NCBI RefSeq assembly: GCF_051014445.1
Contig: NW_027488379.1
Span: 2,728,001 to 2,792,000 of the forward strand
Origin: Colletes latitarsis
Taxonomy: Eukaryota; Arthropoda; Insecta; Hymenoptera; Colletidae
Direction: 5' to 3'
Length of the DNA stretch: 64,000 nt
The notes under the pieces are model-generated. The model saw nothing but the letters and a program-made list of their open reading frames with translations. It had not been told where the DNA came from and did not search any database. Within the stretch, counting starts at the first letter, position 1; each line of letters begins with the position of its first letter. The position numbers and the translations under genes are program-made. Below, one piece after another: positions 53,946 to 63,840 of the stretch.

Positions 53946-56050
53946 CTAAAACAGACAATTAAACCTGGTTTCGATCAATATTTTAGAGGATAACGCAAGT
54001 TAGGTCTTGGATAAGTCTGGGATTTGCCCTCATCAGGCTCATACTTTCGCGATTTTCACATAATTGTTAAACAGAACCTGGGTTTTTTCTGGTTTGGGTC
54101 ACGTAGTAATGTGGCACCACACTAAAACAGTCGATTAAGCCAGGTCTTGATAAATATTTTAGAGGATAACGCATGTTAGGTCTGGGATAGGTCTGGGATT
54201 TGCCCTCATCAGACTCAGACTTTCGCAAACTTCACATACTCGTTGAACAGATCCTGGGTTATTTTCTGGCTTGGATCACATAGTAATGTGGTACCACACT
54301 GTAACAGTCGATTTAACCAGGTTTCGATCAATATTTTTGAAGAGAACGCATGTTAGGTCTAGGTTAGGCCTGGGATTTTAACTTATCAGACTCATACTTT
54401 CGCATTCTTCACATACTTGTTGAACAGATCCTGGGTTTTTTCCGGTTTGGGTCACGTTGTAGTGTGGTACCACACTGAAACATGCAATTAAACCTGGTCT
54501 TGATAAATATTTTAGAGAATAACACTTGTTAGGTCTGGGTTAGATCTAGGATTTGCCCCCATCAGGCTCATACTTTCGCATATTTCTCATACTTCATGGC
54601 TGGATCCTGGGCTATTTCTGGATTGGATCACGTGGTAATGCGGTACCACACTGAAACAGTCAATTAAACCTGGTTTTGATCAATATTTTAGAGAATAATT
54701 CATGTTATGTCTAGGTTAGGTCTGGGATTTGCTCTCATCAGGCTCATTCTTTCGCATATTTCCCATACCTGATGGCTAGATCCTGGGTTTTTTCTGGTTT
54801 GGATCACGTAGTAATGTGGGACCACACTGAAACAATCAATTAAACCTGGTCTTGATAAATATTTTAGAGGATAACGCATGTTAGGTCTGGGTAAGGTCTA
54901 GGATTTGCCCTCGTCAGGCTCATACTTTCGCATATTTCTCATACTTCATGGCTAGATCCTGGGCTATTTCTGGATTGGATCACGTAGTAATGTGGTACCA
55001 CACTAAAACAGACAATTAAACCTGGTTTCGATCAATATTTTAGAGGATAACGCAAGTTAGGTCTTGGATAAGTCTGGGATTTGCCCTCATCAGGCTCATA
55101 CTTTCGCGATTTTCACATAATTGTTAAACAGAACCTGGGTTTTTTCTGGTTTGGGTCACGTAGTAATGTGGCACCACACTAAAACAGTCGATTAAGCCAG
55201 GTCTTGATAAATATTTTAGAGGATAACGCATGTTAGGTCTGGGTTAGATCTAGGATTCGCCCCCATCAGGCTCATACTTTCGCATATTTCTCATACTTCA
55301 TGACTAGATCCTGGGCTATTTCTGGATTGGATCACGTAGTAATGTGGTAACACACTGAAACAGTCGATTTAACCAGGTTTCGATCAATATTTTTGAAGAG
55401 AACGCATGTTAGGTCTAGGTTAGGCCTGGGATTTTAACTTATCAGACTCATACTTTCGCATTCTTCACATACTTGTTGAACAGATCCTGGGTTTTTTCCG
55501 GTTTGGGTCACGTTGTAGTGTGGTACCACACTGAAACATGCAATTAAACCTGGTCTTGATAAATATTTTAGAGAATAACACTTGTTAGGTCTGGGTTAGA
55601 TCTAGGATTTGCCCCCATCAGGCTCATACTTTCGCATATTTCTCATACTTCATGGCTGGATCCTGGGCTATTTCTGGATTGGATCACGTGGTAATGCGGT
55701 ACCACACTGAAACAGTCAATTAAACCTGGTTTTGATCAATATTTTAGAGAATAATTCATGTTATGTCTAGGTTAGGTCTGGGATTTGCTCTCATCAGGCT
55801 CATTCTTTCGCATATTTCCCATACCTGATGGCTAGATCCTGGGTTTTTTCTGGTTTGGATCACGTAGTAATGTGGGACCACACTGAAACAATCAATTAAA
55901 CCTGGTCTTGATAAATATTTTAGAGGATTACGCATGTTAGGTCTGGGTTAGGTCTAGGATTTGCCCTCGTCAGGCTCATACTCTCGCATATTTCTCATAC
56001 TTCATGGCTAGATCCTGGGCTATTTCTGGATTGGATCACCTAGTAATGTG
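53458..56050 (+). repeat. 1,056-bp (6-monomer) higher-order repeat, about 2.5 copies
   Basis: GAGAATAACACTTG recurs at 53,458, 54,514 and 55,570, each 1,056 bp apart (6 x 176). Copies 1 and 2 agree in most monomers but differ in one. At 54,178 the monomer is a GGGATAGG/AAACTTCACATACTCG type, while its counterpart at 55,234 is the GGGTTAGATCTAGGATTCGCC type. It is thus a mosaic, with one monomer exchanged in place. Confidence 0.85.
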
Positions 56051-56981
56051 GTACCACACTGAAACAGTCAATTAAACCTGGTTTCGATCAATATTTTAGA
56101 GGATAACGCAAGTTAGGTCTGGGATAGGTCTGTGATTCGCCCTCATCAGGCTCATACTTTCACGTTTTTCACATACTTGTTGAACTGATCCTGGGTTTTT
56201 TCTGGTTTGGATCACGTAGTAATGTGGTACCACACTGAAACAGTCGATTAAACCTGGTTTCTATCAATATTTTAGAGGATAATACAAGTTAGGTCTGGGA
56301 TAGGTCTGGAATTTGCCCTCATGAGGCTCATTCTTTCGCATATTTCTCATACTTCATGGCTAGATGCTGGGCTATTTCTGGATTGGATCACGTAGTAATG
56401 TGGTACCACACTGAAACATTCTATGAAACCTGGTCTGGATAAATATTTTAGAGGATAACGCATCTTAGGTCTGGGTTAGGTCTAAGATTTGCCCTCATCA
56501 GGCTCACAGTTTCGCGTTTTTCGCATACTTGTTGAACAGATCCTGGGTTTTTTCTGGTTTGGATCACGAAGTAGTGAGGTACCGCACTGAAACAGTCCAT
56601 TAAACCTGGTTTCGCTCAATATTTTAGAAGATAACGCATGTTAGGTCTAGGTTAGGCCTGGTATTTGCCCTCATCAGGGTCATACTTTCGCAGTTTTAAC
56701 ATGCATGTTGACCTGATCGAGGGTTTTTTCTGCTTTGGATCACGTAGTAAAGTGGTACCACACTAAAACAGTCGATTAAGCCAGGTCTTGATAAATATTT
56801 TAGAGGATAACGCATGTTAGGTCTGGGTTAGGTCTAGGATTTGCCCTCGTCAGGCTCATACTTTCGCATATTTCTCATACTTCATGTCTATATCCTGGGC
56901 TCTTTCTGGATTGGATCACGTAGTAATGTGGTATCACACTGAAACGGTCAATTAAACCAACTTCCACCCCCATTTATATTA

Positions 56982-59900
56982 ATGGGCGACTTTAATAGCC
57001 ATCATCATCTTTGGGGCTCGCATAAAACAGATAGCCGTGGAATAATCATAGAGAACCTGCTCAAAAGTCCAGAGATAATCTTGCTCAATGCAGGAAATCC
57101 AACACACTTCACCATCAGCACCGGAAAGTTTTGCGCAATAGACTTGGCAATCTGTAGTAGCAGACTGGCACAATATATGGAATGGAATACTCTTGATGAC
57201 CTCCACGACAGTGACCACCTCCCAATAATAATCAGCTACGAAGACCTTGCCCAATCTCCAAAAAACCAACCTGCACCAAAATGGAACCTTAAAAAAATAG
57301 ACTGGCACAAGTACAAATCAATAATAGCAAATAGCCTCCAGGAATCTCTAAACCAAGACATTGACCCTTCCTCTATAAATCAAACAATCGATTCATTAGA
57401 AACAACTATTCAAACAGCAGCAAAGGAATCTTCTGAACCAATAAAAATTCGAACCGACAAGAGAAGAAATGTGCCATGGTGGAACGAAAACTGTCAATCT
57501 GCCATGAAAGAAAGCCACAAAGCCTTCAACAGGGCAAAGAAACACCCTACAACCGAAAACCTAATAAATTTCAAAAAGCTACGAGCAAATTTCCGCAAAA
57601 TAATCAAAGAAAGCAAACGACACTCCTGGCAAACGTACATATCCACTATTACTAATCGAACCCCAACGAGTACAATATGGAAAAAAATCAAAAATATCAA
57701 TGGAAGACCCAACTACACAGAAATACAGTTCCTCAACTTCGGTAACGATAACATCATAACCAATCCAAAGGACATAGCCGATATCCTTGCGATGACTTTT
57801 CAAAACCATTCAAAGAACTTAAACCATGACCACTATCCTCCAGTAACCCACTCCGACAACAATCCCATCGCAACAGACGACACCTGTATAGACCCTATCC
57901 TTAATACAAATATAACAATAGAAGAACTAAAAGACACCCTCCAGACAACAAAAAACTCCTCCCCGGGACCAGACAACATACCAAACAAACTGTTAAAAGA
58001 ACTACCGCCAACTGGCATCGAATACCTATTACGTATTTTCAACTGCATATGGACCCACCAAGTATTCCCTGAAAACTGGAGGAAAGCCATAGTAGTACCC
58101 ATACTTAAACCGAATAAAAACAAACACAATCCAGAAAGTTACAGACCGATTGCTCTAACCAACTGCCTATGCAAACTCATAGAAAAAATCATTAACAGAA
58201 GACTTAGGTGGTTTCTCGAGACAAACAACATCTTAGCACCCAACCAATATGGATTCAGACAGTTCAGATCAACGACAGACGTCCTCATCAACATAGAAAC
58301 AAGTATATCAGAAGCGTTCCTAAAAAACGAACTACTTGCTACAGTATGTCTAGATATTGAAAAAGCGTACGATAAGATACACAGACAAAGAATCATCGAT
58401 ATCCTCACCAACTTAAAAATAAATGGCAACATGGTTGCCTTCATCAAAAACTTCCTCCACCACAGATCCATCCAAGTCAGATCAAATGGAACTCTGTCCA
58501 ACCCAACAGTCATCCAAAATGGAGTACCACAAGGATCAGTAATCAGTGTCACACTATTCCTGGTAGGAATCAATAACATAATGGAAAATATACCACCACC
58601 GATTCAAGGACACTTGCTTGCTGACGACTTAACATTAACCTGCAGTGGAAGAAACATTAAAACAGTAATAAAACTGCTGCAAACAACCATAAACAAACTC
58701 CAAACATGGTCCGAACAATCGGGGCTTAGACTTTCCCCCAAAAAAACGCAGTACATAATATTCTCCAGACAACGTAAGCAAAACCAAAACTTGCCAAAAC
58801 TATATATCGAAAACATCGAAGTTAAAAAAGTAGACAATATTAAACTCCTTGGACTTACATTTGATTCCAAACTGACATGGGTTCCATACATGAAACACTT
58901 GAAAAATACATGCACCAAAAAGATGAATGTCATCAAGACACTAGCAAACAATAACTGGGAAGCAGACCAAGAAACTATCCTTAAAACCTACCAAGCGATG
59001 ATTAGATCCCAAATCGATTACGGCTCAATAGTGTATAATTCCGCAAAACCCAACACATTAAAAATGATCGATACAATCCACCATACAGCTCTGAGAATAG
59101 CCACTGGAAACTACCGCACCAGCCCAATAAACAGTATATTATTCGAAGCTAAAGAACCACCACTCGACCAAAGAAGAAAATTTTTGAGCCTTAAATATAC
59201 AGCCAAAATGTCATCTACTCCGAATAACCCCACCTACAACTACGTATTCGGAAACAGATACACTCCATTACTAAATAAAAAACCAAAGCTACCAATGCCA
59301 TTCTACGGTAGAATCAACAAATACCGGAACATAGTTAAAATAATGTCGACACTAGCTATTACACGCAGCGTTGGAAAAATAGCACCCTGGACCATACAAA
59401 CCCCCAAAATAGACGTGACTCTTGCGAATGTTGTCAAAGACCAAAAAAGTAGCCTAGAACACAGAGTTGATTTCCTACAACTAGATAAAAAATACCCGAA
59501 CTGTGTAAAGCTATACACCGATGCATCCAAGACCGACCAGGGTGTAGGAATTGCCATTATATGTGACAACATGACCAGAAAACTTCGTCTTCCTAATGCC
59601 TCATCCATCTTCTCAGCTGAAGCATACGCAGTTCTTAAAGCACTACACTATATTCAAAGCCAAAATCTCCAACACGCTGTCATCTATACTGACTCTATAA
59701 GCGTAATTAATGCAATAGAAAACACCGGCAATAAGAACAAACATGATACCATATTGAACATCCAAGAAATATACACAGACCTTATCCACAATGGCAAACA
59801 AGTAATTCTAATATGGGCCCCTTCCCATCAAGGGATAATAGGTAACGAAAAAGCTGACACAGCAGCCAAAGAAGCAGCATCCCACCCACACAATGAAGTG

Positions 59901-60311
59901 GAGGGAAGAATACCATATCAAGACCTCGTCACTTCGCTGAAACACGCTGAAAAACAAGAATGGAACATTATATGGACCACCTCCAAAAAAACAAAAACAC
60001 ACGATACAGTGCAAGATTTCTACCAGCCAATGCCTTCCGCCATGACCAGAAGAGAAAGAATAATCCTGGCACGACTGCGCACAGGATACTGCAGACTGAC
60101 GCACGAGTATTTGATCAAGAAGACGGACCCACCATTCTGCAATGTATGCGACCAACCGCTATCGACCAACCACATGCTGTATGAATGTAGGAGATTCCAG
60201 ACCTCAAGACAAAAGTACAATATAGAAAAACCAACAGCCTTGGCGGCGCCAGGGTGCACCGATGCTACCCTGAATTACCTAAAAGAAATTAACATGTACA
60301 AGGAAATCTAA
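56982..60311 (+). CDS. LINE ORF2 polyprotein, N-truncated: endonuclease end, reverse transcriptase, RNase H, CCHC
   Basis: This is the pol protein of a non-LTR retrotransposon, which nicks target DNA and copies the element RNA into it. It has 1,109 codons from the first ATG. The frame stays open upstream to the element border (56,961), so this ATG is internal and not the true start. Residues 1-85 are the end of an APE-type endonuclease: GDFNSHHHLWGS at 2-13, DLAICSS at 54-60, SDHLPI at 77-82. The reverse transcriptase lies at about 325-640: PGPDNIPNKLL at 328-338, YRPIALTN at 387-394, LDIEKAYD at 457-464, GVPQGSVISVTLF at 514-526, and the catalytic ADD at 547-549. The RNase H lies at about 840-970: D847 (YTDAS), E880, D904 (YTDS), H949 (APSHQG) and D959 (KAD). 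The end has C-X2-C-X7-H-X4-C at 1053-1069. There is no frameshift or internal stop, which suggests a young copy. Family ORF2 proteins also carry about 130 or more endonuclease residues that are lost here. Confidence 0.95.
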   Translation: MGDFNSHHHLWGSHKTDSRGIIIENLLKSPEIILLNAGNPTHFTISTGKFCAIDLAICSSRLAQYMEWNTLDDLHDSDHLPIIISYEDLAQSPKNQPAPKWNLKKIDWHKYKSIIANSLQESLNQDIDPSSINQTIDSLETTIQTAAKESSEPIKIRTDKRRNVPWWNENCQSAMKESHKAFNRAKKHPTTENLINFKKLRANFRKIIKESKRHSWQTYISTITNRTPTSTIWKKIKNINGRPNYTEIQFLNFGNDNIITNPKDIADILAMTFQNHSKNLNHDHYPPVTHSDNNPIATDDTCIDPILNTNITIEELKDTLQTTKNSSPGPDNIPNKLLKELPPTGIEYLLRIFNCIWTHQVFPENWRKAIVVPILKPNKNKHNPESYRPIALTNCLCKLIEKIINRRLRWFLETNNILAPNQYGFRQFRSTTDVLINIETSISEAFLKNELLATVCLDIEKAYDKIHRQRIIDILTNLKINGNMVAFIKNFLHHRSIQVRSNGTLSNPTVIQNGVPQGSVISVTLFLVGINNIMENIPPPIQGHLLADDLTLTCSGRNIKTVIKLLQTTINKLQTWSEQSGLRLSPKKTQYIIFSRQRKQNQNLPKLYIENIEVKKVDNIKLLGLTFDSKLTWVPYMKHLKNTCTKKMNVIKTLANNNWEADQETILKTYQAMIRSQIDYGSIVYNSAKPNTLKMIDTIHHTALRIATGNYRTSPINSILFEAKEPPLDQRRKFLSLKYTAKMSSTPNNPTYNYVFGNRYTPLLNKKPKLPMPFYGRINKYRNIVKIMSTLAITRSVGKIAPWTIQTPKIDVTLANVVKDQKSSLEHRVDFLQLDKKYPNCVKLYTDASKTDQGVGIAIICDNMTRKLRLPNASSIFSAEAYAVLKALHYIQSQNLQHAVIYTDSISVINAIENTGNKNKHDTILNIQEIYTDLIHNGKQVILIWAPSHQGIIGNEKADTAAKEAASHPHNEVEGRIPYQDLVTSLKHAEKQEWNIIWTTSKKTKTHDTVQDFYQPMPSAMTRRERIILARLRTGYCRLTHEYLIKKTDPPFCNVCDQPLSTNHMLYECRRFQTSRQKYNIEKPTALAAPGCTDATLNYLKEINMYKEI

Positions 60312-60341
60312 CCACCCCTACAAGAGAACGCTAGATATAAC

Positions 60342-60372
60342 CGTCGCCAATGACCGTAAGGTCGATGCGACG
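60342..60372 (+). other. 3' UTR stem-loop of the LINE with GTAA tetraloop
   Basis: CGTCGC (60,342-60,347) pairs with GCGACG (60,367-60,372), and inside it GACC (60,352-60,355) pairs with GGTC (60,360-60,363) around GTAA, a GNRA-type tetraloop. It lies 31 bases after the stop codon and just before the A-rich tail. In LINEs with a conserved 3' end such a stem can be the site bound by the reverse transcriptase. The fold is seen in the sequence, the role is inferred. Confidence 0.75.
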
Positions 60373-60380
60373 TTAAAAGT

Positions 60381-60400
60381 TAATATAAAAAAGAAAAAAA
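60381..60400 (+). other. A-rich tail of the LINE
   Basis: TAATATAAAAAAGAAAAAAA ends the element at the right border and sets its + orientation. The tail is short and impure compared with the 25-A tail of the insertion at 33.9 kb. Confidence 0.85.
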
Positions 60401-60403
60401 TGT

Positions 60404-61199
60404 TACCACACTGAAACAGTCGATTAAACCTGGTTTCGATCAATATTTTAGAGGATAACGCAAGTTATGTCTGGGATAGGCCTGGGATTTGCCCTCATCA
60501 GGCTCATACTTTCGCGTTTTTCACATACTTGTTGAACAGATCCTGGGTTTTTTCTGGTTTGGATCACGTAGTAATGTGGTACCACACTGAAACAGTCCAC
60601 TAAACCTGGTCTCGATCAATATTCTAGAGGATAACGCATGTTATGTCTAGGTTAGCCCTGAGATATGCCCTCATCAGACTCATACTTCCGCATACTTCAC
60701 ATACTTGTTGAACAGATCCTGGGTTCTTTCTGGTTCGAATCACGTAGTAATGTGCTACCACACTGAAACTGTCGATTAAACCTGGTTTCGAACAATATTT
60801 TTGAGGATAACGCATGTTAGGTTTAGGTTAGGCCTGGGATTTTCACTCACCAGACTCATACTTTCGCATTCTTCACAAACTTCTTGAACGGATCCTGGGT
60901 TTTTTCTGGTTTGGAGTACGTAGTAATGTGGTACCACACTGAAACATTCAATTAAACCTGGTCTTGATAAATATTTTAGAGGATAACGCATGTTATGTCT
61001 GGGATAGGTCTGGGATTTTCACTCACCAGACTCATACTTTCGCATTCTTCACAAACTTCTTGAACGGATCCTGGGTTTTTTCAGGTTTGGATTACGTAGT
61101 AATGTGGTACCACACTGAAACTTTCAATTAAACCTGGTCCTGATAAATATTTTAGAGGATATCGCATGTTATTTCTGGGATAGGTCTGGGATTTGCCCT
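60404..61199 (+). repeat. Duplicated block in right flank, copy 1 (offset 2,641)
   Basis: These 796 bp recur at 63,045-63,840, 15 monomers downstream. Shared rare markers are TGCTACCACACTGAAAC, GGTTCGAATCACG, GGTTTGGAGTACGTAG and the ATATCGCATGTTATTTCTGGG monomer end. The copies differ at scattered bases (GTTATGTC against GTTAAGTC, GGTCTCG against GGTTTCG). Copy 1 starts at the LINE's right border, and copy 2 has no LINE on its left. Confidence 0.88.
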
Positions 61200-63044
61200 C
61201 GTCAGGCTCATACTTTCGCATATTTCTCATACTTCATGGCTAGATCCTGGGCTATTTCTGGATTGGATCATGTAGTATAGTGGTACCACACTGAAACAGT
61301 CAATTAAACCTGGTTTCGATCTATATTTTATAGGATAACGCAAGTTGGGTCTGGGATAGGTCTGGGATTTGCCCTCATCAGGGTCATACTTTCGCATTTT
61401 TCACATACTTGTTGAACAGATCCTGGTTTTTTCCTGGTTTGGATCACGCAGTAATGTGGTACCACACTGAAACAGTCCATTGAACCTGGTTTCGATCAAT
61501 ATTTTATAGGATAACGCAAGTTAGGTCTGGGATAGGTCTGGGATTTGCACTCATCAGGGTCACATATTCGCATTTTTCACATACTTGTTGAACAGATCCC
61601 TGGCTTTTTCTGGTTTGGATGACGTTGTAGAGTGTTACCACACTGAAACAGTCGATTAAACCTGGTTTCGATCAATATTTTAGAGGATCGCGCATGTTAT
61701 GTCTGGGATAGGTCTGGGATTTGCCCTCATCAGGTTCATATTTTCGCGTTTTTCACATACTTGTTGAACAGATCTCTGGCTTTTTCTGCTTTGGATCACG
61801 TAGCAAAGTGGTACCACACTGAAACAGTCAACTATACCTGGTTTCGATCAATATTATAGAGGATGACGCAAGTTAGGTCTGGGATAGGTCTGGGATTTGC
61901 CCTCATCAGGCTCAGACTTTCGCATACTTCTCATTCTTGTTGGCCATATCCTGGGCTTCCACAGGTTTGGATCACGTAGTAATGTGATGCCACACTGAAA
62001 CAGTCTATTAATCCTGGTCTTGATAAATATTTTTGAGGATAACACATGTTAGGTCCAGGTTAGGTCTGGGATTTGCTCTCGTCAGGACCGTACTTTCTCA
62101 TATTTCTGATTCTTGTTGGCCAGATCCTGGGCTTCCACTGGTTTGGATCACGTAGTAATGTGGTACCACACTGAAACAGTCCAATAAACCTGGTTTCCAT
62201 CAATATTTTAGAGGACAACGCAAGTTAGGTCTGGGATAGGTGTGGGATTTGCCCTCATCAGGGTCATACTTTCGCATGTTTCACATACTTGTTGAACATA
62301 CCCTGGGTTTTTTCTGGTTTGGATCACGCAGTAATGTGGTACCACACTGAAACAGTCCACTAAACCTGGTTTCGGTCAATATTTTTGAGGATAACACATG
62401 TTACGTCCAGGTTAGGTCTGGGATTTGCTCTCGTCAGGACCGTACTTTCTCATATTTCTGATTCTTGTTGGCCAGATCCTGGGCTTCCACTGGTTTGGAT
62501 CACGTAGTAATGTGGTACCACACTGAAACAGTCCATTAAACCTGGTTTCGATCAATATCTTAGAGGATAACGCAAGTTATGTCTGGGATAGGTGTGGGAT
62601 TTGCCCTCATCAGTCTCATACTTTCGCGTTTTTCACATACTTGTTGAACGGATCCTGGGTTTTTTCTGGTTTGGATCACGTAGTAATGTGGTACCACACT
62701 GAAACTGTCCATTAAACCTGGTTTCGATCAATATCTTTGAGGATAACGCATGTTAGGTCTAGGTAAGGCCTGGGATTTGCCCTCATCAGGGTCATACATT
62801 CGCAGTTTTAACATACATGTTGACCTGATCGTGGGTTTTTCCTGCTTTGGATCACGTAGTAAAGTGGTACCACACTAAAACAGTCAATTAAGCGTGGTTT
62901 CGATCTATATTTTATAGGATAACACATGTTAGGTCTAGGTTAGGTCTGGGATTTGCCCTCATCAGGGTCATTCTTTCGCAGATTTAACATACATGATGAC
63001 CTGATCGATGGTTTTTTCTGCTTTGGATCACGTAGCAAAGTGGT

Positions 63045-63840
63045 ACCACACTGAAACAGACCATTAAACCTGGTTTCGATCAATATTTTAGAGGATAACG
63101 CAAGTTAAGTCTGGGATAGGCCGGGGATTTGCCCTCATCAGGCTCATACTTTCGCGTTTTTCACATACTTGTTGAACAGATCCTGGGTTTTTTCTGGTTT
63201 GGATCACGTAGTAATGTGGTACCACACTGAAACAGTCCACTAAACCTGGTTTCGATCAATATTCTAGAGGATAATGCATGTTATGTCTAGGTTAGGCCAG
63301 AGATATGCCCTCATCAGACTCATACTTTCGCATACTTCACATACTTGTTGAACAGATCCTGGGTTTTTTTCTGGTTCGAATCACGTAGTAATGTGCTACC
63401 ACACTGAAACGGTCGATTAAACCTGGTTTAGAACAATATTTTTGAGGATAACGCATGTTAGGTTTAGGTTAGGCCTGGGATTTTCACTCACCAGACTCAT
63501 ACTTTCGCATTCTTCACAAACTTCTTGAACGGATCCTGGGTTTTTTCTGGTTTGGAGTACGTAGTAATGTGGTACCACACTGAAACATTCAATTAAACCT
63601 GGTCTTGATAAATATTTTAGAGGATAACGCATGTTATGTCTGGGATAGGTCTGGGATTTTCACTCACCAGACTCATACTTTCGCATTCTTCACAAACTTC
63701 TTGAACGGATCCTGGGTTTTTTCAGGTTTGGATTACGTAGTAATGTGGTACCACACTGAAACTTTCAATTAAACCTGGTCCTGATAAATATTTTAGAGGA
63801 TATCGCATGTTATTTCTGGGATAGGTCTGGGATTTGCCCT
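63045..63840 (+). repeat. Duplicated block in right flank, copy 2
   Basis: This is the second copy of the block at 60,404-61,199, with the same order of four to five variant monomers. The match ends where CCTCATCAGACTCAT replaces CCTCGTCAGGCTCAT. Confidence 0.88.

Larger units (their letters stand above)
33946..56958 (+). repeat. 176-bp satellite array, middle segment (B-type)
   Basis: The array resumes in register after the first insertion and continues to the LINE. It is mostly B-type, with sporadic ACATACATGTTGACC-type monomers at 39.8, 42.8, 44.0, 46.0, 47.0 and 56.7 kb. The marker GAGAATAACACTTG recurs near 35,342, 38,508, 38,860, 44,652, 48,526, 48,880, 50,640, 52,049, 53,458, 54,514 and 55,570. 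These spacings show short-range duplications of 2, 6 and 8 monomers. Minus-strand frames of 63-90 codons recur but are satellite by-products. No gene, RNA gene or other mobile element is seen. Confidence 0.96.
56959..60400 (+). mobile_element. 5'-truncated I/Jockey-type LINE with RNase H
   Basis: About 3.44 kb of A-rich, G-poor sense-strand DNA breaks the satellite between ATTAAACC and TGTTACCACACTG. It starts inside the endonuclease domain, so the 5' untranslated region, ORF1 and the first part of ORF2 are missing, as is usual when reverse transcription stops early. The rest of ORF2, a short 3' untranslated region with a stem-loop, and an A-rich tail (TTAATATAAAAAAGAAAAAAA) are present. Domain order (endonuclease, reverse transcriptase, RNase H, CCHC) is that of RNase H-bearing members of the I/Jockey group. 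No perfect target-site duplication is found: the flanks share about 27 bp of satellite with three differences. The copy cannot move on its own, being without its 5' end. Confidence 0.93.

Noticed and set aside
58139..58579. Minus-strand frames of up to 146 codons inside the LINE
   Set aside because: They are shadows of the A-rich plus-strand ORF2, which has clear catalytic motifs. The antisense peptides have none.
56959..60400. LTR retrotransposon or endogenous virus
   Set aside because: There are no terminal repeats, protease, integrase or envelope. An APE-type endonuclease end, LINE-type reverse transcriptase and A-rich tail identify a non-LTR element.
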